Below, piece by piece: positions 25,544 to 35,366 of a stretch of 64,000 bases of DNA. Origin of the DNA: 9FT-COMBO-48-23 sp964400675. Its GTDB lineage: Bacteria > Chloroflexota > Dehalococcoidia > GIF9 > UBA5629. The number at the start of each line of letters is the position of its first letter. Position 1 is the first letter of the stretch. Location: NCBI GenBank assembly GCA_964400675.1, contig CAYNVO010000002.1, forward strand, positions 124,001-188,000. Reading direction: 5' to 3'. Below the pieces are notes generated by a model. It was not told the DNA's origin, did not search any database, and saw only the letters and a list, made by a program, of their open reading frames with translations. The position numbers and the translations under genes are program-made.

Positions 25544-25670
25544 CCCACCTTAACTCTACCAATTTGCTTACCAGGTCAAGTATAGATTCTGCCCCCGCCT
25601 TGTTGGCACAAATTTCGCTGAGATTTTTAGCAATCTCAAGTGCTGCGAGATATTGACTATTTTCACTCAT
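25521..25670 (-). CDS. Small protein, 49 aa, convergent with its neighbour
   Basis: ATG at 25670 preceded by TAGGAGA seven bases upstream; stop TGA at 25521-25523. The product (MSENSQYLAALEIAKNLSE at its start) is predicted helical. The 3' end overlaps that of the 55-codon gene by 23 bp, tail to tail. Two tiny convergent genes next to an IS and a DUF3800 gene recall toxin-antitoxin or phage-derived small genes, but no family is recognised. Confidence 0.52.
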   Translation of the reverse strand: MSENSQYLAALEIAKNLSEICANKAGAESILDLVSKLVELRWAISPLVS

Positions 25671-25727
25671 TTACGTTTCTCCTAGAAAAAAATTTTTGTT
25701 GTGTCATGTAAATCATCGCTAATCCTC

Positions 25728-25756
25728 TTGACAATAGACAAATTTGGTGTTATACT
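25728..25756 (+). promoter_or_regulatory. rpoBC promoter
   Basis: TTGACA (25728-25733), 17-bp spacer, TATACT (25751-25756), giving a leader of about 128 bases before rpoB. Confidence 0.8.
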
Positions 25757-25890
25757 TCTTGTTTACTGCATTAGAATGCCTTGTCAATTTCTTATTAATT
25801 CTTTCCCCCATTGCTATCCTTAGTTATAATTTGGCGCTTGGTTAACGTACCGCTTTTGAGACACGTGTCTTAATTTCTTAGAGGAGAGCT

Positions 25891-28800
25891 ATGTCTATTT
25901 TAGTACCTGAAGAACGGAACATTGCCTTAAGGCAGAGAAAATCCTTCGCTAAACTACCTGAGGTCTTGGAAATCCCCAATCTTATCAAGGTTCAACTTGA
26001 TTCATTTCGTTGGTTTCAGGAGGAGGGTTTAAAGGAGCTTCTTCAAGAAGTTTCGCCCATTTATGATTTTACCGGTACAAGGCTGGAGTTGCATTTCGCT
26101 GGCTATGAGTTTCGTCAACCTCCCTTCTCAGTAGACCAATGCCGCCAGCGAGATATGACATATGCAGCCCCGTTGTATGTTAGGGCAAAATTGCTAGTTA
26201 AAGATACTGGAGAGATTAAAGAGCAGGAAATATTCTTTGGCGACTTTCCTCTTATGACCGATAAGGGCACCTTCATAATAAGTGGTGCGGAAAGAGTAGT
26301 AGTTAATCAACTGCTTCGTTCACCGGGTATTTATTTTAGCTTGCAAGAAGACCAGACTAGTGGACGTGGGCTATGCGCTGCCAAATTGATTCCAGAACAC
26401 GGCGCATGGCTGGAATTTGAAACGTCCAGCAGGGACGTGATTTTTGTAAAAGTGGATGGTAAGAGGAAGATTCCCGTGGCAATTTTACTACGTGCTATTG
26501 GCTATGACGATGATGGCGAGCTGCTGGGGATTTTTCAGGATGTGGAAACATCGTCAGAACATACTTTTATACAATCTACAATAGAGAGAGAGCCTTCTAT
26601 TAAGACAAGGGAAGAAGCTCTGGTCGATATTTATAAACGATTGCGCCCTGGTGAACCACCTACTGTTGAGAATGCACAGAGCTTGCTGAATAACCTTTTC
26701 TTTAATCCTAGACGTTATGACCTGGGAAGGGTTGGACGATATAAGCTTAACAATAGATTAGGGACTAATGTCGATGAGCGTCGTCGTTGTTTGACTAAGG
26801 AAGATTTTATAGAAATTGTGCGGCGTATCATTAAAGTTAACAACGGAAGTGAAGAACCGGACGATATTGATCACCTGCGTAATCGGCGTGTGAGGACGGC
26901 AGGGCACCTTATACAGAACCAGTTTCGGATTGGCTTATTACGTTTAGAGCGGACAATTAAAGAACGCATGAGTATAGTTGGTCCGGAAGCTGCCATTCCT
27001 TCTACCTTGATTAATAATCGCCCCATAGTTGCTGCCATGCGGGAGTTTTTTGGTGGTTCACAGCTCTCACAATTCATGGATCAAACCAACCCATTGGCTG
27101 AGTTGACTCATAAACGTCGGCTTTCTGCGATGGGACCGGGTGGACTTTCCCGCGAGCGCGCTGGCTTTGATGTTCGAGATGTACATCACTCTCATTATGG
27201 GAAAATCTGTCCCATTGAGACGCCGGAAGGACCAAATATCGGTCTCATTGGCTCCTTAGCTACGTACGCATCAGTTAATGAATACGGTTTTATAGAGACA
27301 CCATATCGCAAGGTCATCCACGAGGTGCCCAATATGGTTGAAAACCTAACAGATAGAACAGTTTTGGAGGACACAACTGACTCGAGTGGGAAAATCATTG
27401 TTTCTAAAAGGAGACTAGCTACTAAAGAGATTGCTAAAAAAATTGCCTCTTTGTCTTCTCGCAATATAAAGATTGTTCCTTTTGTCTCTGAGCAGATTGA
27501 ATACTTAACCGCCGATGAGGAAGAGAAATATACGATTGCTCAAGCTAATGCTCTTCTTAACCCCAAAAATGAATTTGTTGAGGAAAGAATCGGGGTCATA
27601 AGAGGTGGCAAATATCTTAAGGAAACCGCAGATAAAATAGATTTTATGGATGTATCACCGAAGCAGGTCTTCAGTGTCACCACATCTCTAATACCTTTCC
27701 TCGAGCACGATGATGCTAACAGGGCTCTAATGGGATCAAATATGCAGCGTCAGGCTGTGCCTTTGCTTCGTACGGAAGCTCCTTTGATAGCTACAGGGAT
27801 GGAGAAAGAGGTGGCCAAGTACAGCGGGCAGGTTATTTTTGCCAGGGAGGATGGCGAGGTCGTCTCAGTTGACAATAGTCAAGTCACTATTGTCGGCGAA
27901 AATGGGAATGAACACGTCTACCCGCTGATAAAATTCATCCGAACTAATCAAGGAACATGTGTAAATCAGCGTCCTGTAGTGTCTAAAGGTGATAAAGTCA
28001 AAAAAGGGCATGTTATAGCTGATGGTTCATCGACAGACCATGGTGAACTTGCCTTAGGACAAAATATTATTTGTGCCTTTATGAGCTGGCGGGGCTATAA
28101 TTTTGAAGACGCTGTTATACTCAGCGATAGGATGGTCAAGGATGACAGGTTTACCTCTATCCATATTGAGAAGTATGAGATAGAAGCCCGGGAGACAAAG
28201 CTGGGTACAGAGGAGATTACCAGAGATATACCCAATGTAGGAGAAGAGAGCCTGCGCGATCTGGACGAGTCCGGCATCATCCGTATAGGCGCTGAAGTTG
28301 GTCCAGGCTCTATTCTGGTGGGTAAGATCAGCCCGAAAGGTGAGACTGAGTTAACTGCTGAGGAAAAGTTGTTGAGGGCTATCTTTGGTGAGAAGGCCCG
28401 TGAGGTTAAAGATAGTTCGCTTAGAGTGCCACATGGTGAATGTGGGAAGGTTATAGATGTTAAAGTTTTCTTCCGCCATGATAATAGTGATTTGCCGGCG
28501 GGTGTTCATTGTCTGGTACGGGTTTGGGTTGCACAGAAGCGGAAGATATCTGTCGGAGATAAGATGGCTGGCAGACACGGTAATAAAGGAGTTATATCAT
28601 GTATCTTGCCAGAGGAAGATATGCCTTTTCTGCCTGATGGTAGGCCAGTGGATATTATTCTCAATCCTATTGGTGTCCCGTCACGCATGAATATAGGACA
28701 AATCTTGGAAACCCATCTAGGTTGGGCTGCTGAAACACTTGGCATTAAAGTGTTAAATCCGATTTTTGATGGCGCTAATGATGTTGCTATTGAGGATGCT

Positions 28801-29556
28801 TTGGCCAGAGCATGGATAGTACAGCAGGCAGCCGCAATTAATAAAGCGAGTCGTGGTGATTTTAGCGCTGTTGGGCTTGACCAGGCTAAGACTTGGCTTG
28901 CTGACAATGGCTATAATGCCGAGAAAGTATTTGATGATAGCTGTCCCGGAGAAGCGAAGAGGGTTTGTCTGCGCTTGTGGCTTGATACGCTGGGTGTTAA
29001 GGTTTACGGGCTTAGCGATGAGGAAGTAGGGGCGATTGTGGAGAAAGTTTATGCTGAGCAAAAGCAGTCACCACCTGTATTCGGCAAGGTTACTCTTTTT
29101 GATGGGCGAATCGGAGAACCGTTCGACCAACCGGTGACTGTAGGCAGCATTTACATGATGAAGCTTATTCACCTCGTTGAGGACAAGGTGCATGCTCGAT
29201 CTACTGGCCCTTATTCTCTAATCACTCAACAACCACTTGGTGGAAAGGCTCAGTTTGGCGGACAACGATTTGGTGAGATGGAGGTATGGGCGTTGGAAGC
29301 CTATGGCGCCAGCCATATGCTTCAGGAATTGCTCACTGTTAAGTCAGACGATGTAGCTGGCCGAGCTAAGGCTTATGAGTCTTTGGTTAAAGGTGAGGAC
29401 ATATTTCAACCGGGTGTTCCTGAGTCCTTTAAGGTTTTGTTTATGGAATTGCGTAGCTTAGGGCTAGCCGTCGAGTTACTTAATGAAGAAGAAGAAATGG
29501 TGAGTTTCCTTGAAGAGAGGAAAAAAATCGGGACTAAACTCAGAGGTTTGAGCTAA
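25891..29556 (+). CDS. rpoB: RNA polymerase beta subunit
   Basis: 1221 residues, full length. Recognisable landmarks are the rifampicin region (GGSQLSQFMDQTNPLAELTH, HKRRLSAMGPGGL), CPIETPEGPNIGLIGSL, the active-site region NFEDAVILSDR, GRHGNKGVI and the C-terminal GGQRFGEMEVWALEAYGA. It forms the catalytic core with beta' encoded 9 bp downstream. The ATG is preceded by AGAGGAGAG. There are no ribosomal protein genes upstream; instead the small accessory genes and IS element are there. Confidence 0.98.
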   Translation: MSILVPEERNIALRQRKSFAKLPEVLEIPNLIKVQLDSFRWFQEEGLKELLQEVSPIYDFTGTRLELHFAGYEFRQPPFSVDQCRQRDMTYAAPLYVRAKLLVKDTGEIKEQEIFFGDFPLMTDKGTFIISGAERVVVNQLLRSPGIYFSLQEDQTSGRGLCAAKLIPEHGAWLEFETSSRDVIFVKVDGKRKIPVAILLRAIGYDDDGELLGIFQDVETSSEHTFIQSTIEREPSIKTREEALVDIYKRLRPGEPPTVENAQSLLNNLFFNPRRYDLGRVGRYKLNNRLGTNVDERRRCLTKEDFIEIVRRIIKVNNGSEEPDDIDHLRNRRVRTAGHLIQNQFRIGLLRLERTIKERMSIVGPEAAIPSTLINNRPIVAAMREFFGGSQLSQFMDQTNPLAELTHKRRLSAMGPGGLSRERAGFDVRDVHHSHYGKICPIETPEGPNIGLIGSLATYASVNEYGFIETPYRKVIHEVPNMVENLTDRTVLEDTTDSSGKIIVSKRRLATKEIAKKIASLSSRNIKIVPFVSEQIEYLTADEEEKYTIAQANALLNPKNEFVEERIGVIRGGKYLKETADKIDFMDVSPKQVFSVTTSLIPFLEHDDANRALMGSNMQRQAVPLLRTEAPLIATGMEKEVAKYSGQVIFAREDGEVVSVDNSQVTIVGENGNEHVYPLIKFIRTNQGTCVNQRPVVSKGDKVKKGHVIADGSSTDHGELALGQNIICAFMSWRGYNFEDAVILSDRMVKDDRFTSIHIEKYEIEARETKLGTEEITRDIPNVGEESLRDLDESGIIRIGAEVGPGSILVGKISPKGETELTAEEKLLRAIFGEKAREVKDSSLRVPHGECGKVIDVKVFFRHDNSDLPAGVHCLVRVWVAQKRKISVGDKMAGRHGNKGVISCILPEEDMPFLPDGRPVDIILNPIGVPSRMNIGQILETHLGWAAETLGIKVLNPIFDGANDVAIEDALARAWIVQQAAAINKASRGDFSAVGLDQAKTWLADNGYNAEKVFDDSCPGEAKRVCLRLWLDTLGVKVYGLSDEEVGAIVEKVYAEQKQSPPVFGKVTLFDGRIGEPFDQPVTVGSIYMMKLIHLVEDKVHARSTGPYSLITQQPLGGKAQFGGQRFGEMEVWALEAYGASHMLQELLTVKSDDVAGRAKAYESLVKGEDIFQPGVPESFKVLFMELRSLGLAVELLNEEEEMVSFLEERKKIGTKLRGLS

Positions 29557-29565
29557 AGGAGACAG

Positions 29566-32500
29566 ATGACTGAGGTTAATGATTTTAATGCTATCCGTAT
29601 CTCGTTAGCTTCCCCGGAGCAAATTAAAAGTTGGTCGTATGGCGAGGTAACCGAGCCTGAAACAATTAATTATCGAACTCTAAAGCCGGAGAAAGATGGA
29701 CTTTTCTGTGAAAGAATCTTCGGGCCAACTAAGAATTACGAGTGTTATTGTGGAAAATATAAGAAGATACGCTACCGCGGTGTTACGTGTGATAGATGTG
29801 GGGTCACTGTAGAGCATTCCAGGGTTCGCCGGACACGCATGGGCCATATTGAGTTAGCTGCTCCGGTGTCTCACATTTGGTTCGCTAAAGGAGTGCCCAG
29901 CCGGCTGGCACTGCTTCTTGATGTTTCTCCCCGAAACCTAGAGAGGGTTCTTTACTTTGTACAATATATCGTTGTCTCAGTTGATGCCGCAGTGCGTGAT
30001 GAGATGATTAGAAAACTCAAAGAAAGGCTCTCTCAACATATCGCTGAGCAAGAGAAGCTATTGGATAATCAGGTTGCGGAAATAGAATCGGAAGCTAAGT
30101 CAGCTCCAGACCAGAAAACTATTGAGAAGGTAAATCAGCTACGGCGCGAACTTATTGATAAAAAGGTTGAACTTGAAAGCGAGCTCAGCGACAAAATCTC
30201 AGAGCTGGAGAATCTACGATCTTTGAGCCTTCTCACTGAGGGCCAATATCAAGAGCTTAAGCAAGAATTTGGTGAATTTTTTGCAGTTGGCATGGGAGCA
30301 GAAGCCATACTGGACGTTCTTAAAGAGATTGATCTTGAAAAATTACGTCATGTCCTTATTGAAGAGATACGTTCGAGTTCGGGTCAGCGTCGCAAGAAGG
30401 CCAGTAAGCGATTACGGGTAGTCGAAGCTTTCTGGCGCAGTGGCAATAAGCCTGAATGGATGGTCTTGACAGTGCTTCCCGTTTTACCTCCGGAGCTTCG
30501 ACCTATCGTCCAGTTGGACGGAGGTCGATTTGCCACCAGCGACCTTAATGATCTTTATCGACGTGTGATTAATCGTAATAATCGTCTTAGACGGCTTATT
30601 GATTTAGGTGCTCCTGAGATTATCATTCGTAATGAGAAGCGTATGCTTCAGGAGTCCGTTGATGCGCTTATAGACAGTGGTCGAAAAGGGCGAGTGCCAA
30701 TAGCTAGTGGAGCTCATAGATTGAAATCATTGTCTGACATGCTTCGGGGTAAGCAGGGTCGTTTCCGCCAAAACCTTTTGGGCAAACGAGTAGACTATAG
30801 TGGACGGTCGGTCATTGTTGTTGGGCCTGAATTGAAGCTACATCAATGCGGTTTGCCCAAGCATATGGCTCTGGAATTGTTTAAGCCTTTTGTTATGCGT
30901 CAGTTGATTGAACAGGGTTATGCTCATAATATTAAGAGTGCCCGGCGACAAGTAGAGAAAGCTAGACCTGAGGTTTGGGACATTCTGGCAGAAGTGGTCA
31001 AAGAACGACCAGTATTGCTCAACCGTGCCCCAACATTACATCGTTTAAGTGTTCAAGCTTTTGAACCTGTACTTATTGATGGTAGTGCTATCCAGATTCA
31101 TCCCTTGGTGTGTACCGCTTTTAATGCGGACTTTGATGGAGATCAAATGGCTGTTCATGTGCCTCTTTCTCAGGCAGCAGTGAGAGAAGCTAGGGAAAGA
31201 ATGCTTAGCATACATAACATGCTGTTGCCGAGTTGCGGTGAGCCTGTAATGACACCAACTTTGGATATGGTTCTGGGTTGTTATTATCTCACTAATACTA
31301 GACCCGGGGCGATGGGGGAAGGGATGGTTTTTTACGATTTTGAGGAAGCTAAGCTTGCCTATGATCTGGGAGTTGTCAGCCTGGGTGCTGAAATACAGGT
31401 GGGAAACAAAGATGGAGACGGGCAGAGATTGAAAACCAGTGTTGGTCGGATTTTGTTCAATGAAGTCTTGCCTCCTGAATTTCGATTTCATAATCAGGTA
31501 ATGGATAAAGCTGCCCTGAAACGCTTGGTGTTAGACTGTTATCGCTCATTAGGTAATATTCCCACAGTTACCATGCTTGACGATCTTAAGAAGATTGGCT
31601 TTGAGTATGCCACTAAATCAGGCACTACTATTGCTGCTAAAGATATTGAGGTTCCTCGAGATAAGGCAAAGCTCCTCGAAGAGGGTGATGAGAAAATAGC
31701 TGTTATCGAGAGCCAGTTTAACCGAGGGCTGATAACTGATGATGAGCGTTACAACAGCGCAATTCAAGTTTGGACGGAGACCACGGATAAAATCACAGAA
31801 ACTATCTCCCAATCTTTGGATCGTTATGGTGGTGTCTACATGATGGCAACATCGGGGGCGAAGGGAAATATTTCGCAGATCAGGCAGATGGCTGGTATGC
31901 GAGGCTTGATGACCGACCCGTCAGGGAGAATAATCGAATACCCTATCAAGGCAAGCTTTCGTGAAGGGCTCTCGGTGATGGAATATTTTATATCTACTCA
32001 CGGGGCTCGCAAGGGATTGGCTGACACCGCTTTGAGAACTTCTGATGCCGGTTATCTTACTCGCCGTCTTATTGATGTTGCCCAAGACTTGATAATATTC
32101 GAGGATGATTGTGGCACCGAAGAGGGTATCTGGCTGTTTGATAAAGCGGAGAAAGGTCTATTGGCGCCTCTCGATGAGCGGTTGGTTGGGCGTCTAGCTG
32201 CATCTGATGTCGTTGACCCAGGTACCGGCGAGATTATTATCCGGGCAAATGAAGAGATCGACGAGGAAAAGGCAAAGCAAATTACCGGTGCTGGCATTAC
32301 CCAAGTATATGTTAGGTCACCGCTTAGTTGCCATTCCCGCCGTGGCATCTGCAAATATTGTTACGGACGTGACCTTGCAAGAAGAGGGCTGGTGGAAATT
32401 GGCACGGCTGTAGGTATTGTTGCTGCCCAGAGTATAGGTGAACCGGGCACCCAGCTTACATTGCGCACCTTTCATACGGGAGGCGTAGTCGGCGCTGATA

Positions 32501-33681
32501 TCACTAGTGGTTTGCCAAGGGTGGAGGAATTGTTCGAAGCCAGGGTGCCAAAAGGCCTGGCTGTCCTCTCTGAAATCGATGGCATTGTAGATGTAATTGA
32601 GACTCAAGATGTGCGGAAGATAAGAGTTACCAGTTCTGAATCATATCTGGATGAATATGCGTTGCCGCCGAAAACAGAGTTGGTTGTAAGCGATGGGCAG
32701 TGGGTTGAAGCTGGAACAAAACTTGCTACTTTAACAGTCGCGCCTAAAAAATCGCGAAGCAAGAAACCAGTAGTTGTAGAAGAGCATCCGGTGATATCTA
32801 GAGTTGCTGGCAATGTCGTTATTGAGGAAGGTAATCTCTATATCAAGTATGAAGAGGTTGAAGAGCGAGAATATATAATTCCGTCTGGGAGCCATATTCG
32901 CATTAGAACGGGTGATAGAGTGAAAGCTGGAGGCCAGTTAATTGATGGTTCTGTAGACCCACAGGATATTCTACGCATTATGGGTAGGGACGCAGTGCAA
33001 CAGTATTTAGTTGAAGAGGTGCAAAAGGTCTACCGCTCGCAAGGCGTAAACATTAATGATAAACATATTGAAATGATTATTCGCCAGATGCTTAGACGAG
33101 TCCGTGTAGAATCTCCAGGTGACACTGAGCTTCTTTCTGGAGACCTGGTCGACCGCTTCGAGTACGAGAGTATAAATGCTAAGGTTCTGGCTGAAGGTGG
33201 GGAACCAGCTACTGCTCAAACTGTTCTTCTAGGGATTACTAGAGGTTCGTTAAATACAAGTAGCTGGTTGGCCGCCGCTTCTTTTCAGGAGACTACGAGA
33301 GTACTTACCGAAGCAGCAATTTGGGGTAGAACAGATAAACTACTCGGACTTAAGGAGAACGTGATTATCGGTAAACTTATTCCATCTCAGACTTTGCCTA
33401 AGGTTGAAGGGCTTGAATCAGAAACTCCGGAGCTTGAGGAAGGCGAATCCGAAACCATGCAAGTTGAGGAAAGTGAATCGACAATCTCGGATCTTGAGGG
33501 AAGCGAATCTGTAGGACCACAGGTTGAGGAGGCTGAATCGGAAACCCTGCAAGTTGAGGAAGGCGAATCTGTAGGACCACAGGTTGAGGAGGCTGAATCG
33601 GAAACCCTGCAAACGGATGTTTCAGAGGAGTTGGTGGACGAGCAATCGTCTGAAATAGAGACCGAGCAAGAGTCGAAATAA
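29566..33681 (+). CDS. rpoC: RNA polymerase beta' subunit with repeated acidic tail
   Basis: 1371 residues. N-terminal zinc site CYCGKYKKIRYRGVTCDRCG, the catalytic Mg motif NADFDGDQMAVHVPL (~residue 520), the trigger-loop region (MRGLMTDPSGRIIE), and a second zinc site (CHSRRGICKYCYG). After the conserved end (GLKENVIIGKLIP) an unusual acidic tail of ~95 residues follows, made of repeats rich in Glu, Ser and Val. It is read from the rpoB promoter, 9 bp after rpoB, and ends before a strong terminator. Confidence 0.98.
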   Translation: MTEVNDFNAIRISLASPEQIKSWSYGEVTEPETINYRTLKPEKDGLFCERIFGPTKNYECYCGKYKKIRYRGVTCDRCGVTVEHSRVRRTRMGHIELAAPVSHIWFAKGVPSRLALLLDVSPRNLERVLYFVQYIVVSVDAAVRDEMIRKLKERLSQHIAEQEKLLDNQVAEIESEAKSAPDQKTIEKVNQLRRELIDKKVELESELSDKISELENLRSLSLLTEGQYQELKQEFGEFFAVGMGAEAILDVLKEIDLEKLRHVLIEEIRSSSGQRRKKASKRLRVVEAFWRSGNKPEWMVLTVLPVLPPELRPIVQLDGGRFATSDLNDLYRRVINRNNRLRRLIDLGAPEIIIRNEKRMLQESVDALIDSGRKGRVPIASGAHRLKSLSDMLRGKQGRFRQNLLGKRVDYSGRSVIVVGPELKLHQCGLPKHMALELFKPFVMRQLIEQGYAHNIKSARRQVEKARPEVWDILAEVVKERPVLLNRAPTLHRLSVQAFEPVLIDGSAIQIHPLVCTAFNADFDGDQMAVHVPLSQAAVREARERMLSIHNMLLPSCGEPVMTPTLDMVLGCYYLTNTRPGAMGEGMVFYDFEEAKLAYDLGVVSLGAEIQVGNKDGDGQRLKTSVGRILFNEVLPPEFRFHNQVMDKAALKRLVLDCYRSLGNIPTVTMLDDLKKIGFEYATKSGTTIAAKDIEVPRDKAKLLEEGDEKIAVIESQFNRGLITDDERYNSAIQVWTETTDKITETISQSLDRYGGVYMMATSGAKGNISQIRQMAGMRGLMTDPSGRIIEYPIKASFREGLSVMEYFISTHGARKGLADTALRTSDAGYLTRRLIDVAQDLIIFEDDCGTEEGIWLFDKAEKGLLAPLDERLVGRLAASDVVDPGTGEIIIRANEEIDEEKAKQITGAGITQVYVRSPLSCHSRRGICKYCYGRDLARRGLVEIGTAVGIVAAQSIGEPGTQLTLRTFHTGGVVGADITSGLPRVEELFEARVPKGLAVLSEIDGIVDVIETQDVRKIRVTSSESYLDEYALPPKTELVVSDGQWVEAGTKLATLTVAPKKSRSKKPVVVEEHPVISRVAGNVVIEEGNLYIKYEEVEEREYIIPSGSHIRIRTGDRVKAGGQLIDGSVDPQDILRIMGRDAVQQYLVEEVQKVYRSQGVNINDKHIEMIIRQMLRRVRVESPGDTELLSGDLVDRFEYESINAKVLAEGGEPATAQTVLLGITRGSLNTSSWLAAASFQETTRVLTEAAIWGRTDKLLGLKENVIIGKLIPSQTLPKVEGLESETPELEEGESETMQVEESESTISDLEGSESVGPQVEEAESETLQVEEGESVGPQVEEAESETLQTDVSEELVDEQSSEIETEQESK
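33432..33612 (+). repeat. Tandem repeats encoding the RpoC acidic tail
   Basis: A 60-bp period: 33504-33552 and 33564-33612 are identical, with more diverged ~45-60-bp units upstream from 33432. The unit encodes ESVGPQVEEAESETLQ. Confidence 0.85.
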
Positions 33682-33700
33682 ATTGGGACTTCGAGACTTA

Positions 33701-33733
33701 AAAAATCCTCGCCGTAAAGCGAGGATTTTTTTA
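33701..33733 (+). terminator. rpoBC terminator
   Basis: AAAAATCCTCGC, loop CGTAAA, GCGAGGATTTTT followed by more T. A textbook intrinsic terminator 20 bp after rpoC. Confidence 0.92.
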
Positions 33734-33777
33734 TTGATGGATCATCTCTATTGACTTTAGTTTGCTTATACTTGATG

Positions 33778-33786
33778 TGATATAAT
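33778..33786 (+). promoter_or_regulatory. Extended -10 promoter for ruvB
   Basis: TGATATAAT matches TGnTATAAT; no good -35 at standard spacing. It lies 32 bp before the ruvB ATG. Confidence 0.5.
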
Positions 33787-33817
33787 TTCAGATAAGCCTT
33801 GGTTGGCTTCCTGAGCG

Positions 33818-34858
33818 ATGAGAGATAAGGAAGTAAAGACACGGATAGTATCAGGCAAGCCCAGCGTCGATGATGTTTCTCTGGATACTAACCTCCGCCC
33901 CAGACGCCTGAGCGATTTTATCGGGCAGGAAAAGGTTAAAAGCAACCTCGAAATAGCCATTACTGCTGCTCAGAAGCGCGGAGAGCCTTTGGACCATGTT
34001 CTTCTTTACGGGCCGCCCGGCTTAGGGAAAACTACGTTAGCTTACATTATCGCTGCTGAAATGGGCGTCAATATTAGAATTAGCTCGGGTCCAGCGATAG
34101 AGCGCCCTGGTGACCTGGCGTCTATACTGACTAATCTCCAAAAAAATGACGGCTTCTTTATTGACGAGATCCACCGACTTGGTCGTCCTGTGGAAGAGAT
34201 ACTGTATCCGGCGATGGAAGATTTTGCCATAGACATAATTCTTGGTAAGGGGCCTGGTGCCAGGAGTTTACGCTTAAGTCTGCCTCATTTCACCTTAATC
34301 GGAGCTACCACCCGTTTTGCCATGATGAGTCCACCTCTGAGGGATAGATTCGGCGCTGTTTATCGCCTCGATTTCTATGACGAGCCGGCTATAAAGACGA
34401 TCTTGAAGCGTTCAGCAAGAATTCTCAATATAGATATAGATGAGGACGGCATCAGCCAGATTGCCTGTCGGGCTAGGGGAACACCTCGAGTAGCTAACAG
34501 ATTGCTTAAACGAGTGCGTGATTATGCCCAGGTAATGGCAGATGGAGTAATTACTGAAACCGTTGCTGTTGAAGCACTTGCCAAACTGGAGATAGACCGC
34601 ATTGGCCTGGATGAGATAGACCACAAAGTTATACGTACTATAATTGAAAAATTCGATGGCGGGCCGGTCGGGTTGGAAACTATTGCTGCTTCCATAAGTG
34701 AAGAAGCAGATACTATAATGGACGTTTACGAGCCTTATCTTCTTCAATTAGGATTTTTAGAGCGGACACCTCGCGGCAGGATGGCTACCAGGCTTGCCTG
34801 TGAACACCTGGGAGTTACTTACAAGAAGGGGCAATCATCCCAGGCAAGTTTGTGGTGA
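33818..34858 (+). CDS. ruvB: Holliday junction branch migration ATPase RuvB
   Basis: 346 residues. Walker A GPPGLGKTTLAYI (~residue 68), Walker B FFIDEIHRLG (~115), sensor LIGATTRFAMMSPPLRDRFG, and a winged-helix C-terminal domain (LLQLGFLERTPRGR). RuvB is the ring motor for branch migration with RuvA, which is not nearby. The Shine-Dalgarno is weak. The secreted nuclease gene begins within 40 bp downstream on the same strand. Confidence 0.97.
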   Translation: MRDKEVKTRIVSGKPSVDDVSLDTNLRPRRLSDFIGQEKVKSNLEIAITAAQKRGEPLDHVLLYGPPGLGKTTLAYIIAAEMGVNIRISSGPAIERPGDLASILTNLQKNDGFFIDEIHRLGRPVEEILYPAMEDFAIDIILGKGPGARSLRLSLPHFTLIGATTRFAMMSPPLRDRFGAVYRLDFYDEPAIKTILKRSARILNIDIDEDGISQIACRARGTPRVANRLLKRVRDYAQVMADGVITETVAVEALAKLEIDRIGLDEIDHKVIRTIIEKFDGGPVGLETIAASISEEADTIMDVYEPYLLQLGFLERTPRGRMATRLACEHLGVTYKKGQSSQASLW

Positions 34859-34894
34859 AGTTTGCCGGATACTTTCACCTCTTTGGTTTTTGCG

Positions 34895-35335
34895 ATGGGC
34901 TTTAGAGAAAAACTCGCCACCCTCTTGTTTTCAATTGTCTTATTGCTGTCATCAGCTTGCCATCAGCCGTCTGACATGGCTTTGGTGACCGAAGTTATCG
35001 ATGGCGATACCATTGTTATTCAGGGTGGTTATCATGTGCGTTATATTGGCATAGACGCACCCGAAAGCGGAGGATTCTATTACCTGGAAGCTAAACAGGT
35101 AAATGAGGAACTGGTAGCAGGCAAAAAGGTTAGACTGGAAAGCGATATTTCGGACAGAGATCGATATGGGAGATTGCTACGCTACGTTTATGTTGACGAT
35201 AAATTTGTCAATGCCGAGATGGTAAGCCGAGGTTGTGCCTGGACTATAGCCTATCCGCCTGATGTTAAATACCAGGTGTATTTGGAAGCTATGGAAGACG
35301 AAGCCAGTCAAACAAAGCGGGGATTCTGGAGATAG
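34895..35335 (+). CDS. Thermonuclease-like (SNase) lipoprotein
   Basis: 146 residues from the ATG at 34895; a longer form from TTG at 34862 is possible, but the shorter start puts a charged n-region (MGFREK) directly ahead of the hydrophobic core and lipobox (LLSSAC). The nuclease domain shows VIDGDTIVI, RYIGIDAPES, and DRYGRLLRYVYVD, which carry the SNase catalytic Asp/Arg/Glu set. It is a Ca-dependent nuclease anchored outside the membrane, probably for nucleic-acid scavenging. The proximity to ruvB may mean co-transcription. Confidence 0.88.
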   Translation: MGFREKLATLLFSIVLLLSSACHQPSDMALVTEVIDGDTIVIQGGYHVRYIGIDAPESGGFYYLEAKQVNEELVAGKKVRLESDISDRDRYGRLLRYVYVDDKFVNAEMVSRGCAWTIAYPPDVKYQVYLEAMEDEASQTKRGFWR

Positions 35336-35366
35336 AAAGAAACCCATCTCGTCTTCTCGAGAAGAG

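Noticed and set aside
25297..25548. Minus-strand frame of 83 codons
   Set aside because: It is antisense to the 55-codon gene, which has its own promoter and ribosome-binding site; the minus frame has neither.
33387..33842. Three overlapping minus-strand frames opposite the end of rpoC
   Set aside because: They are open only because the rpoC tail is a tandem repeat with biased codons; no start signals.
35345..35358. TCTTCTCGAGAAGA palindrome as terminator
   Set aside because: A perfect palindrome but loop-less and without a T-run.
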